A stretch of 64,000 nucleotides of DNA from Megalopta genalis (GCF_051020955.1 NW_027476971.1:49593-113592); one strand, 5' to 3'. Positions 11,659-20,411 are shown, counted from the stretch's first letter. Notes: a model not told the origin generated them from the letters alone. Numbers and translations are program-made.

Positions 11659-13545
11659 TTAGGGTGGCTTGTCTATGTCGATGCATTCTAAGGGGCTCAC
11701 TTGGGTGTTCACTTCACTTAGTTCACTATGATTGTTTTTGCCTTTTAAGTAGAGGCAGAAGTGTGTGAGCGTGCTCCAAGTTGCCGCCAGGAGTTGTAGA
11801 CTGCAGCCGTATGCGGCGTGGAGCGCGATGCCGTTCAAGACGGTGTTAATTGCCGCCTTGATGCAACGAATTACCAGGTAGATGCCCATTAGTCCCGCCA
11901 TGACGGAACCGAACTCCATGAACCCATTCCATATCTTTTTCCCTGTCGATTCGGCGATCCGTTCCAGCGTCGTTTCGTCTAGGAGATTGTATAGTTTTAC
12001 TGAATCGGCCGCGAAGGCGCGGCCGGAGGCTCCTTGTGCCAGGGCGTTGATGACCGCTGCTTTCTCCTCCGGAAACATTATGTGATCGTTTAGTTTCTGT
12101 ATATCTTCTTGCGTGTAGATTCCGCCGTTTGCTAAGTTAGCGGGGTTGGTGTATCTCCAAGCGGCTTCGGTTAGTGGTTGGAGTGGCGGTGGTGGTATGC
12201 TTTCCACCGGTCGTGGCGTCATTCGGAACCACGTCCCGTGGATTTTGAATGCCGGCGAGATCAATTCGTTGCACTCTCTCTTGGTTCCCGTTTTTACTAG
12301 GATTCTCGTCCTCGGGGTTAGGAAAAAGGATTGATTTTGATGTTGTACCGGCAATTCGTCGAAGCAATCCGTAGTTTTCCGGAGTGAGCATTGTACCGGG
12401 ATGCATTTTATCACGTGAATAGCCTCGCCTGACTGGATAGCCATGAATCCTGGTTCTTTCACCAGGGTAGTGGCGACCTCTGCCGGCGCTATGTGAATCA
12501 GCGAGATTACGTTTCTTAGGACTTGTTGTTTCAAGCGGCATTTCTGTCTCGTGATGTCGCGGTAGGGCGACAAAATTTGTGACCTTATGTGCTTCTCCAT
12601 ATATACGAATTTGGTATTTACGTATGTGAAGATGTCTAGGTTGTTAACGTTTTTCTTCTGTGCTGCCTTAAATCTGCCATCTTTTCGGGTGTCCACGATA
12701 AGGAGTTTGGGGTGCTTCGTTTTCGTGAGTGTGTAGCCGCAGATCTGGGCGTGGCCGGTGCTGGTGAGTGCGAAGGCTGTGTCACCCGAAGTGACGGTGT
12801 AAACCGCCATGTTGGAGGATTTGGTTCCAACCTTCGTGGCCTTGCCTTCGTATAATACGTTGTATTGTTTTAGGTGGCAGCTGTCGTCTGGGAGGCTGTT
12901 CCAGTATGAGAACCCGTCCTCTGGGTCCATGCAATATTCCCTGTTGAGAGGGCAATGGTGTCCCGAGGGTAGGAAGACTTCTCCCGAGGAGAGTTTTACT
13001 GCCGAGTTGAAACTTTTGAGTGTAATTCTTACTACTGCTTGTACCACGACTCCTGTCCACGTGCCGAAGGGATCGCTGTACGTTGTGCCGCTGCAGGTTC
13101 CGTCCTGGAGGATTTCCCCAGCCAGCGTCAGGCTTCGAGTTGTTGTGCTGTTCCGGACCAGACCTGCGATCTGCCCCGTTGGTGGGAGCATGAGTGTCCC
13201 CGAATCTTGCATCGTCCGGCATATGTCCTGTGGTGTGTTCAGTATGTATTGTTGCCTTCCATTGTTGACAACGGAGGTGTGCGAGTGCATGCCACAATGA
13301 TATATAGTGCGGTCGACTTCGACCTTGCACTGTATTGTTCGAGTTTCGTCGAAATCCACCAGCTGGAGGAGCTGCACCTCTGTATTTTCGACATGTGGTT
13401 TGGCGTCGGTACCCTCGCATTTGGGCTTATCGACCGTGGAGAACGTGGTGACGTTGAGCGTGGTGCCGCTGCAGTCGTACCCGATGAGCGCAGTGGATGT
13501 TCGGAAGATGGCGAAGACTGCCAGAGTGGCCACGTAGTTCCTCAT
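11659..13545 (-). CDS. env: Envelope glycoprotein, chuvirus-like fusion protein
   Basis: Predicted product 628 aa. The start is the ATG at 13545, followed at once by a hydrophobic leader (residues about 5-20, VATLAVFAIF...) that looks like a signal peptide, and then the mature-like start IGYDCSG. The cysteine-rich ectodomain carries potential N-glycosylation sites at residues 31 (NVT), 132 (NST) and 404 (NQS). A strong hydrophobic stretch lies at about 541-560, with a second at about 565-598, then a polar tail of about 30 residues. The YDC...LNVTT...C start and the later CGMHSHTS block with spaced cysteines are like the glycoproteins of chuviruses and their captured copies in arthropod genomes. 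I recognise this from pattern, not alignment. It would act as a membrane fusion protein on the particle. No stop codon separates it from integrase upstream, so expression could be by a spliced mRNA or from a fused polyprotein. The frame is intact. Confidence 0.72.
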   Translation of the reverse strand: MRNYVATLAVFAIFRTSTALIGYDCSGTTLNVTTFSTVDKPKCEGTDAKPHVENTEVQLLQLVDFDETRTIQCKVEVDRTIYHCGMHSHTSVVNNGRQQYILNTPQDICRTMQDSGTLMLPPTGQIAGLVRNSTTTRSLTLAGEILQDGTCSGTTYSDPFGTWTGVVVQAVVRITLKSFNSAVKLSSGEVFLPSGHHCPLNREYCMDPEDGFSYWNSLPDDSCHLKQYNVLYEGKATKVGTKSSNMAVYTVTSGDTAFALTSTGHAQICGYTLTKTKHPKLLIVDTRKDGRFKAAQKKNVNNLDIFTYVNTKFVYMEKHIRSQILSPYRDITRQKCRLKQQVLRNVISLIHIAPAEVATTLVKEPGFMAIQSGEAIHVIKCIPVQCSLRKTTDCFDELPVQHQNQSFFLTPRTRILVKTGTKRECNELISPAFKIHGTWFRMTPRPVESIPPPPLQPLTEAAWRYTNPANLANGGIYTQEDIQKLNDHIMFPEEKAAVINALAQGASGRAFAADSVKLYNLLDETTLERIAESTGKKIWNGFMEFGSVMAGLMGIYLVIRCIKAAINTVLNGIALHAAYGCSLQLLAATWSTLTHFCLYLKGKNNHSELSEVNTQVSPLECIDIDKPP

Positions 13546-16245
13546 GCTGTTGTTGGATGGCGACTGTGCCTGGATCATCTCCTGCACCGTCTTATATCGC
13601 TGCGGTTGGGTGGGGGTCTCGCTGGGGGGGGGGGGGGGGTTGGTAAGGGTGCAGCCGACGCTGCTTACATGTACGGGTGGTTTGGGCGCGTGTTTCAGCT
13701 TATCTGAGTATACCACGCGGGAGCCGGTCTTAAAACTAATTCTTACATTTTGATTGTTTAAGCATTCTAGTACGGTATACGGTCCGGTATATTCGTCGTC
13801 GAATTTCCCCTTCCGAGGTTCCTTTAATAGGAAGACCTTGTCTCCGACAGCGAAGGTTCGGACATTCGTTCGCCTATCGTAAAACCTTTTCGATCTTGCC
13901 TTCGCCATGGTCAGGTTCTCTCTTGCCTTCTGGGTGGTGCCCGATAGTTTCTCCTGCAGCCTTTCTAAATAGTGCGCGTACGATTCGTCGGTCGAGTCGT
14001 GGGCCGCGCTGTTCGCGGATGGTTTACGTGCCATGGTGCCAAACACGAGTTCATGGGGGGTGAATAGGGTACCTTCGTGCACACTAGTATTATACGTGAA
14101 TGTTGCGAATGGGAGCCACTCGTCCCAGTCGTTATTTTTCACGTATTGTTTTAAGTACTCTGTGAGTACGTGGTGAGACCGCTCGATAGAGCCGTTGCTT
14201 TGTGGCCTAAACGCGGTGGTTTTGAATTGGGTTATTTTGAAACGTTTAGCGACGTTCCTCATCAGAGAACTCAGAAAGTTCGTCCCCTGGTCGGTCAGGA
14301 TTCCTTTGGGGGCGCCGAACCGGCAGATAAAATGTTTTGTGAATACGTCGGCTGTCTCTATCGCGCTAGTGTTTGCAAGGGGGATCGCGAGGGAGTATTT
14401 CGTGAGGAGGTCCTGGATGGTAAGGATGTAAGAGAAGTTGTTTAATGATGTAGGGAGTGGGCCTACAATGTCCATGGAAATCTTCTCGAAGGCTTTCCCG
14501 GGAGTGTCGGTGATCGTCATTGGTTGCCTGGTTTTAACGCGCGTTAGTTTCTTCTTTTGGCAGTGATTGCAGGCATTGACGAATTCCTGGACTTCGCGTT
14601 TCAGCGCGGGCCAAAAGTATTTTTCCCTGATGCGTCTGTATGTTTTAGTCACCCCTTTGTGTCCCGCGAAAGCGGAGCAGTGATTTTCCGTGATAATTTC
14701 TAGTCGTTCGCTCGCGGGCGGAATTTTTACGTTATGCCCGCACGCGAAGATCTGCGCGTCCGTCGTGGAAAATAGGTTGATCAAGGTTTTATAGATGAAT
14801 GTCCAGTTTACGTCGTCTAGGGAAGTTTTTGAAAGGCTTACAGAATCCAATTGGAGTTCTGTTACGACGTCTAGGAGTGATCTCAGGGTCTCCACTACCC
14901 CTTCGGAATTGGTTGTGTGGAGTTGCGTGTCTTCTATAGGGAGTAGGATTAATCTTTTGTTCCCGTGGTTTAGTACTCGAGCCCGAAATAAAGTGAGACC
15001 GGGGATACGTTGGAATTTACCTATGGTAAAAACTTCGACTGCTCCTTCGTCTATCGGGTGACCGTCCGCTGTTACAAATATTGCCAGGTTATCGTTTCTC
15101 ATGGACAACCTGTCCCGTGTATGTATGATGGTGCGTCTGTTATTTGTGTATTGGGCGTTGTGATCGTCGAAAATTTGGTCGTCCGGGGATGAAGAGGAAT
15201 CGGAATCTTCGTTCGCGGAGGAAGGTGCAGGAGGAGGGAAGTCGAGGGTCGATTGTGTGGGAACCGTTGAGGTTGTAGGTTGACGAGGTCCAGATGGTGT
15301 AGGGGGGTGTCGGGGCTGTGGTCGTGTTATCTCTGTGGAATTTGTCGGCGGCTCGTTCGGTGTCTGTCGACTGTTTTTACGACGAATGGCCCCGACTTGT
15401 TTAGATGGGGTCGGTTTGGTTGTGATAAGGGGATCTGGTACGGGATTGCGCGACAGGGCGTCTGCATTCAGATTAGTCTTCCCGGTTTTGTAAATGATCT
15501 TGTAATCGAACTCGGCTAGTTTAAGGCACCAGCGGAGCAATCGCGACGTCGGATCTTTAACGTTATTCATCCAGACCAGGGGCTGGTGGTCCGTGATGAG
15601 ATTGAATTTATGGCCGTAGATATATGGCCGGAAATACTGTGTACAGTATATTATCGCCAAACATTCCTTCTCGATAGTCGAGTAATTCAATTCTGCGCCG
15701 TGTAACAGCCTGGAAGCGTAGGCTATCGGACGGTCTTTGCTGGGAGGGCCCTGACTCAATACTCCACCTATCGCGTAACCTGAGGCGTCTGTGGTTACGT
15801 TGAATTCTTTTGTGAAGTCGGGGTATTGCAACAGAGGTTCGGTAGTGAGTAATTCGCGAAGAACGCAGAAGGCGTTCTCTTGTTCTCGATTCCACACGAA
15901 TGGTTTATCTTTCTTCAACAAGGTTGTCAAAGGTTTCGTTATATGCGAGAATTTAGGGATAAATCGACGGTAATAACCTGATAGTCCCAGGAACTCGCGC
16001 AGGCTTCGGATATTCTGGGGGCGCGGAAATTCTTTTACAGCCTGGATTTTTAAAGGACACGGTTTCACGCCGCTTTCACCGATAATGTATCCTAGGTATG
16101 CTACTTCTTTGTGCAAAAAGCCGCATTTCGAAGGCTGTAACTTCAAGTTCGCGTTGCGTAGGCGTCGGGCCAACTTGTCGAATTTCGCCCCATGTTCCGA
16201 AAGGCTGCGGGAGTATATGACGATGTCGTCTAGATAGACGAACAG
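13546..16245 (-). pseudogene. pol: pol, part 3: end of RT, RNase H and integrase
   Basis: This frame is open from just after the stop at 16246-16248 and continues into env. It starts with L-F-V and the RT active-site box YLDD at 16225-16236, then the RT connection region. RNase H follows, with its acidic residues in TTDASG (Asp codon 15789), YSTIEKE, ITDHQPL and NLNADALSR (about 15450). A proline/serine-rich linker precedes integrase. The integrase zinc finger has His near 14682 and 14661 and a CNHC pair near 14571. The catalytic triad is Asp (MDIVGPLP, 14472), Asp (LTDQGTNF, 14292) and Glu (GSIERSHH, 14184), an exact DD35E spacing. The GPY/F motif (TGPY) is near 13785. These domains are intact, but without the first half of RT in the same product they are unlikely to be made. 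Gypsy-type assignment is firm. Confidence 0.9.
13624..13639 (-). repeat. 16-nt C homopolymer joining integrase and env frames
   Basis: Sixteen consecutive G on the plus strand (C on the coding strand) encode a run of prolines (NPPPPPSE) about 30 codons before the env ATG. A run this long is prone to length change in replication and to sequencing error. Any change not a multiple of three would disconnect the integrase and env frames. Confidence 0.9.
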
Positions 16246-16815
16246 TTACGTTCCCTGCAGGCCTGAGAGAACGCTGTCCATGAGGCGCTGAAACGTCGCG
16301 GGAGCGTTACGGAGGCCGAATGGCATACGTTTAAACTCGTAATGTCCGAACGGTGTTGAGAACGCGGTTTTCTGCGCGTCTTCCGGGTCCATGCCGATTT
16401 GGTGGAACCCATTGGCCAGATCGAACACGCTGAAGTACTTAGCGCTACCGAGCTGGTCGAGTATTTCCAGGATGCTCGGGAGGGGGTATGCGTCTGGGAC
16501 CGATTTTTCATTTAGCGCACGGAAATCGATCACCATACGCCAACGTTTATTGCCGTTAGCGTCGGCCTTCTTGGGGACGATCCATAAGGGGCTATTGTAC
16601 GGAGACTTGGATGGCTCTACTATCTTTTGTTCGAGAAGTTCCTTCATTTGCCTGTCGATTTCCTCCTTATGAATCGGTGGGTAACGATACTGCTTGACGT
16701 GCACGGGTATCGGATCGGTGGTAACGATTTTGTGTTTAACCTCGCTGGTTTGTCCGAGATGTTCCCCGGGGAGATGGAAGATATCGTGATATTCCCGTAA
16801 GATGTCTTCAACGCT
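16246..16815 (-). pseudogene. pol: pol, part 2: fingers and palm of reverse transcriptase, ended by a stop codon
   Basis: The frame runs from the GA-rich slip point near 16815 to a TAA at 16246-16248. It contains the conserved entry region (VHVKQYRYPP), the fingers (WRMVIDFRALN), motif A with its catalytic Asp (FSVFDLANGF, Asp codon 16422) and motif B' region (FKRMPFGLRNAPATFQ). The stop falls three codons before the tyrosine of YLDD, and the reading frame continues unchanged on the other side. This is therefore a nonsense mutation in an otherwise good RT and not a gene end. It removes two of the three metal-binding aspartates, so the truncated product should be inactive. Confidence 0.9.
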
Positions 16816-17090
16816 CTCTCTCTCTCCTCGCTACTGAGGTGGTTGGTGCTAATTATGCCCATTATCTCCTCGTAGCGGGAGGCAGAGAGGTGCGAGAGGT
16901 TGAAGATTGATTTAGTATATTTTGACTTTGAATTGCGGCCTTCTTTCGGCGCGGAGGTGGTACTTGGAACTGGTACATTAGGTTCTGGCAGGGTATCTGT
17001 TATCTCTTCCACCTCCTCCAGCTCCATGATCGGCATGGGGAGGTCGATTGCTTTATCCGTAGTGTTTACGCAATTGATACTCCCGGTGCT
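16815..17090 (-). pseudogene. pol: pol, part 1b: protease-RT linker in a third frame
   Basis: After the protease stop at 17066 the expected continuation lies in a different frame. It reads CVNTTDKAIDLPMP, then an acidic, serine-rich stretch, then YEEIMGIISTNHLSSEERE, where insect gypsy pol proteins have their linker before RT. At about 16813-16829 the coding strand is a GA dinucleotide run, and beyond it the RT frame takes over (VEDILREYHDIFHLPGE). The two frame changes, near 17070 and within the GA run, are most simply small indels. The second is in a sequence class prone to replication slippage and assembly error. Confidence 0.75.
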
Positions 17091-17677
17091 ATCTCGCGAC
17101 GGCTGAGATAACCGGACTTCGGGCCAGTGGCGCTTATCGCAATGCAAGCTGACTCTCGTGGCCCTATCTTAATACGGTCCTTGGTCACGAACGGGAACTC
17201 GTTATCGTGCCAAGACAATTTATTGTGCTTGTATGAGATCTCGGCGCCCTGTGAGAGGAACGCCGAGCCTATGATTCCGTCCGCGGGGATGGGAAAAGTA
17301 TCGCTGACTACGTGGAATTCGACTTCTACTGTCGCGATCGTTAAGATGGTGGATCCCATGGTCGAAACTGCGCCCTCCGTGATTCCCGTGATTTTTAACG
17401 TATTGAGGGTATCTATGATCACGTCCGGTTTAAGCAGAGTCGCCTTTATAATGTTGGGCTCTGCTCCGGTGTCTATCATAACTCTTGTTATCTTGACGGT
17501 TTCCGGGGGCTCTATCAAGACGTGGGGTACGGCAGTATCGGGTCTTAATGCGATTCGGGAGACTCGTTGTGCTCCAGATCCTCTTGATCTGGTTGCTGGG
17601 CGATCTCGCGGACGGTTCTCGATCTTCGCGGGTCCTCCCGACGGCCGTTCGATTGGGTCGGGAGGTTCTGCCCGTTT
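17066..17677 (-). CDS. pro: Retropepsin-like aspartic protease, in the -1 frame relative to gag
   Basis: The frame is open without a stop from the slippery heptamer at 17674-17680 to a TAA at 17066-17068, 203 codons. No ATG is suitably placed, as expected for a product made only as a Gag-Pro fusion. The active-site motif is VMIDTGAEPN (Asp codon 17473-17471), and the second conserved motif is DGIIGSAFL near 17250. It should cleave Gag and Pol after assembly, working as a dimer. The frame overlaps the last 44 codons of gag. The N-terminal half of the overlap is basic and low in complexity. The stop at the C-terminal end looks premature compared with relatives, where protease continues into RT in one frame. 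Confidence 0.85.
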   Translation of the reverse strand, partial: KRAEPPDPIERPSGGPAKIENRPRDRPATRSRGSGAQRVSRIALRPDTAVPHVLIEPPETVKITRVMIDTGAEPNIIKATLLKPDVIIDTLNTLKITGITEGAVSTMGSTILTIATVEVEFHVVSDTFPIPADGIIGSAFLSQGAEISYKHNKLSWHDNEFPFVTKDRIKIGPRESACIAISATGPKSGYLSRREIAPGVSIA

Positions 17678-18987
17678 CCCGACATTTGTTCTCGCGCTCG
17701 GTTGTTAAATTCTCGTTTCCTACACTCGTGGATATCGTGACCCAGATTTTTACAGTAAGTGCATTGTTTATCTACGCGCGAGGCATTGTATGTTGGTCTA
17801 GTTGGCTCGATGCGGTGAGGAGTCGAGCGATAATCGTCTTGGTGTCGCGGCGCGGCGCGTGTGGAGAAGTCGCGCCTGGGTTCGTAGTTATTAGTCGGCG
17901 CGCGTCTGTTTGTTGGTGCATACGTGACATCACGGTATAGTGGTCTCGGAGGCTCGTACCTTTGATATGATTGATTACGTTGGAATCCCGCGCGATACGG
18001 CGACGGCGAGCGATAACGCCTTTCCGGTACGTTAGATTGCGGTTCGGAGAATCGAACTTCTCGCGGGTTGTATGATTGTCTGTCTGCCTCCGCTTCCTTG
18101 TAGCACGCGATCGCGGTGTCGAATAATTTTTGGAGCGGATATGATTCTAGGTGTCGGATCATATATTTTAATGTAGGGATTACGCCTCGGAGGAAGCTCC
18201 TCCTTGTTAAGTCGTCTATGTCGGCGAGGTCTGGGTGCGCGTGGTTGCAATCGATTATTGCCGAACGAAGGTCTTTAGTGCGGCCGATAAAATCCAGGAT
18301 GTGTTCCGTTGGCCTCATTTTGATGTTGGTCATCTCTCCGCGATAGTGGTCGATGGTATCGGAGGGTCCGAACACGTCTTTCAACCGGTTGCAAATGTCC
18401 GCGACTATTAAAATATTCATGTCCTCGATGGCGGAATACGCGCGTCCTTGCAATTTGTTCACGATTAGTTTGGCCAACGTTTGTTCTGAACGGCTGGGTA
18501 CTAGGTCGCGGGCCCGACGGCAAGCTCGCGTAAATCTCCAGACGGGGAGATTCGTGCCGTCGAATTCGGGGACGGTGTTGCACGCGGCATGCATGGTGAT
18601 ATTCGTCATTTCCGTGTTCATTTCGGTTCGCGCGGCCCTGGTTTGGAAAAAGGGGCGACGCGTATCGGCGTCGTCGTCGGTGGTGAAATCCGATGCTTCG
18701 ATCACGGTATTGTCGAGTGGGGAACCGTGACGGATTTTCAATGCCTCGACCTCTTGTACTAACGCGGCGTTCTGTCTTTGAAGGACCTCGCGGTCTTTAT
18801 CGAATCTCTCTCTCGCGTTGTCGAAATCGATAGTGAGTTTCAACTTCTTTTCTTTGAATTTAGTTATTTGATTCCGTAATCTAGCTTCCTCTGCTCTTAA
18901 TTGAGCCTCATATTCGCACAACTGTTCTTGGGATTTCACAGAGGGGGCGGGCCCTTGGGAGCGCGTGTTTCCTGCGGGGGTGGCCAT
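17545..18987 (-). CDS. gag: Gag polyprotein with CCHC zinc knuckle
   Basis: Predicted product 480 aa, from the ATG at 18987 (context ACGATGG) only 38 bp after the 5' LTR. Residues about 20-85 are charged and heptad-like, a probable coiled coil. Residues about 138-305 look like a capsid domain (EFDGTNLPVWRF, then helices up to YKEAEADRQ), in the style of insect gypsy Gags. Residues about 310-400 are rich in Arg, Tyr and Pro. A nucleocapsid zinc knuckle CX2CX4HX4C follows at C409, C412, H417 and C422. It packages the RNA and builds the particle in the cytoplasm. The frame has no stop or shift. Near its end it holds the signal for the switch to protease (codons 436-438). Confidence in identity is high; domain limits are estimates. 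Confidence 0.93.
   Translation of the reverse strand: MATPAGNTRSQGPAPSVKSQEQLCEYEAQLRAEEARLRNQITKFKEKKLKLTIDFDNARERFDKDREVLQRQNAALVQEVEALKIRHGSPLDNTVIEASDFTTDDDADTRRPFFQTRAARTEMNTEMTNITMHAACNTVPEFDGTNLPVWRFTRACRRARDLVPSRSEQTLAKLIVNKLQGRAYSAIEDMNILIVADICNRLKDVFGPSDTIDHYRGEMTNIKMRPTEHILDFIGRTKDLRSAIIDCNHAHPDLADIDDLTRRSFLRGVIPTLKYMIRHLESYPLQKLFDTAIACYKEAEADRQSYNPREVRFSEPQSNVPERRYRSPSPYRAGFQRNQSYQRYEPPRPLYRDVTYAPTNRRAPTNNYEPRRDFSTRAAPRHQDDYRSTPHRIEPTRPTYNASRVDKQCTYCKNLGHDIHECRKREFNNRAREQMSGNGQNLPTQSNGRREDPRRSRTVREIAQQPDQEDLEHNESPESH
17634..17665 (-). promoter_or_regulatory. Hairpin downstream of the slippery site
   Basis: On the coding strand CCTCCCGAC (17665-17657) pairs perfectly with GTCGGGAGG (17642-17634): nine base pairs, seven of them G-C, with a 14-nt loop. 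It begins 8 nt after the heptamer, the usual spacing for stimulatory structures. A loop segment ACGG could pair with CCGT downstream near 17610 to make a small pseudoknot, but that is weak. Confidence 0.8.
17674..17680 (-). promoter_or_regulatory. -1 ribosomal frameshift slippery heptamer G GGA AAC
   Basis: In the gag frame the codons are TCG GGA AAC, giving exactly the X XXY YYZ pattern (G GGA AAC) at gag codons 436-438. Slipping back one base gives GGG AAA, and that frame is open without a stop into the aspartic protease. The same heptamer is an established gag-pro slippery site in type D simian retroviruses. Position, phase and the downstream hairpin all agree. Confidence 0.85.
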
Positions 18988-19004
18988 CGTGGTGATTGCT
19001 CAGT
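18988..19004 (-). other. Short 5' leader before gag
   Basis: Only 17 bp separate the primer-binding site from the gag ATG. Most of the RNA leader must therefore lie inside the LTR (R and U5). No packaging structure could be identified here. Confidence 0.6.
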
Positions 19005-19022
19005 ATCCCACCACTGCCACCA
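19005..19022 (-). promoter_or_regulatory. Primer-binding site
   Basis: Three bases after the end of the 5' LTR the minus strand reads TGGTGGCAGTGGTGGGAT. A start with TGG matches the CCA end of a tRNA, and the place is correct for first-strand priming. It resembles the 3' end of tRNA-Leu only loosely, so I leave the primer unassigned. Confidence 0.7.
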
Positions 19023-19170
19023 ATTTGTTACGTCCCGGGGATCGGAAATCGCGTTGACTAGTGAACGCGTCGAATTCCACGGAGTTTAAACGTAAATTGC
19101 AATCTTTTCGTTCACGCGGCGCGGAGCGTCCGCGTCTAACTGGGATAACCACGAGGCGCTTGCAGGCGAT

Positions 19171-19476
19171 TCACAATTCAGCACTCACCGGGCGGGGTAT
19201 TCTAATCGGCACGCTGTTAGTACGTCGTGCGAGGATGAAGTAGACTAGTCGTCTCGGGTCGGCTTCGGGGATCTTGGCGACGTCGAGGATAGAAGCCGGA
19301 ACGTCGAGTGGCCTTGGCGTTGTCCAGGGAGTCTGGGCAGCTTGCAGCAGCTGTCGTAGACGGGCTTCTATGACGGCGTTAACCGTGAGTGCAGGATCAC
19401 GTGAGTGTTGCGGGCGTTCCGCGTGGGATCGGCGTAGCTTCCTCAATTGATAAGACCGACCGGCGTGTTTTGGCAT
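19171..19476 (-). CDS. Small open frame inside the LTR leader, uncertain
   Basis: An ATG-started frame of 101 codons (MPKHAGRSYQ..., ending RPVSAEL) lies in the R/U5 part of the 5' LTR, and is repeated unchanged in the left LTR at 10265-10570. It has no recognisable domain. It contains a helical-looking segment (VNAVIEARLRQLLQAA). It would sit upstream of gag on the genomic RNA. Two identical LTR copies are expected from recent insertion and are no proof of selection, so it may be chance. Confidence 0.25.
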   Translation of the reverse strand: MPKHAGRSYQLRKLRRSHAERPQHSRDPALTVNAVIEARLRQLLQAAQTPWTTPRPLDVPASILDVAKIPEADPRRLVYFILARRTNSVPIRIPRPVSAEL

Positions 19477-19786
19477 GGACGTTAATACAAGCGTGAGGCT
19501 AATGCAACGTGCAAATAGTGGCAATGGTACGACTCTCTACTAGTGCGGCGCTTACGGGGCGAGCGTCCAACACACACTGGTAGAAAGGGCTATTTCTCTA
19601 GGAGAATATACGTTCGTGCCGAGCATACGGGGCGTGCTCCAAGGCGCACGAAAGCGTATTCACAAATTAAGAAAATTATCAAGTAAGCAATTGTCCAGCC
19701 GATACTAGACAGTAATCACCAAGCCGATGTTGAATTATGTTAACGTCGAAATTAGTTTAAGGAACTGGTAGTTGATAATAACTTTC

Positions 19787-19803
19787 ACTGAATTTATATA
19801 TAT
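19787..19803 (-). promoter_or_regulatory. Candidate core promoter (TATATATAAA and initiator TCAGT)
   Basis: The minus strand reads ATATATATAAATTCAGT. TCAGT is the arthropod initiator consensus used by TATA-less gypsy-type elements. The TATA-like string lies only about 5-10 bp upstream of it, too close to serve it, so at most one of the two would define the start. The left LTR has ATACATAAA here instead. If TCAGT is the start, U3 is about 620 bp and R plus U5 about 765 bp. Confidence 0.3.
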
Positions 19804-20411
19804 GAAATAAAAGTAGTACATTCTTGAATTAAAGTTACACTTGTAGACTTATACTTTAAGAGACTTAAAATTGTTAAGTACGAGCTAAGATTCAGAGTCG
19901 AAATGGAAATAGTAACGCGTAGCACTATGCGGAGTGCTGGCGGTGGACGTCTAGTCCAGGAGACGGCGGAGGTAGAACTGATGTTCCGAGCCGCTGCTCG
20001 GAGCTCCTCTGGTACGTCGAGGAGTGGGGCTCGCTGCGTGCGTCAGAGGTCGTGAAGGGTCGTGAAGGGTAGGCGAGGGCAAGATAAGTGAAATTTTGTG
20101 TAATGGTAAGGGATCTTAAAAGGGTAGGCGAGAGGAAAAGTGCAAGTGGAGATCTATGTATCGATAAGGGATCTTAAAAAGGTAGGCGAGAGGAAAAGTG
20201 GTTGTACGGAAGAACGGCGACAGGCTGGCGCGACGGGTTGGCGCCAGTACTATGTTTGACTTAAGGTGTATTATGCGCGGTGCTATGCATGCGAATCGGT
20301 ATAGTTGTTATTACTTAATTGTCTAACGGCTAACCTATGCTTATCGGCTATTCGTATATAAAGTCTTACATGATAATTTACGCGCTACGCAATACGTCGC
20401 GAGACGTAACA

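Larger units (their letters stand above)
10120..20411 (-). mobile_element. Ty3/gypsy errantivirus-like LTR retrotransposon with env, complete but with broken pol
   Basis: The element is 10,292 bp and is read on the minus strand. Order in reading direction: 5' LTR (19026-20411), primer-binding site, gag, protease, reverse transcriptase, RNase H, integrase, env, polypurine tract, 3' LTR (10120-11505). Order RT-RNase H-IN, the GPY motif after integrase, a CCHC Gag and the 4-bp target duplication place it in Ty3/gypsy (Metaviridae). An extra glycoprotein gene makes it retrovirus-like. The LTRs are equal in length and I count about 11 differences, so the insertion is fairly recent. Pol carries one stop codon and two frame changes, so this copy should not be autonomous. 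Its GC- and CpG-richer composition contrasts with the AT-rich satellite around it. Confidence 0.95.
19026..20411 (-). repeat. 5' LTR (right copy), promoter-bearing
   Basis: This copy is 1,386 bp with the same TGTTACGTC...GACGTAACA ends as the left one. As the upstream LTR of a minus-strand element it would drive transcription. In the differences from the left copy, neither is obviously more decayed. It also carries the 58-bp-spaced direct repeat near 20108 and 20166. Confidence 0.95.

Noticed and set aside
11659..16173. A single 1,504-codon gene starting at 16173
   Set aside because: The apparent start is TTG inside the RT domain. The frame is really open from the stop at 16246, and it includes both the end of pol and env.
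11577..18730. Plus-strand open frames inside the retroelement
   Set aside because: They overlap the well-supported gag, pol and env frames on the minus strand and show no domain.
10120..20411. Two nested or recombined elements
   Set aside because: LTRs are equal in length and nearly identical, the target duplication matches, and the internal domains occur once each in normal order.
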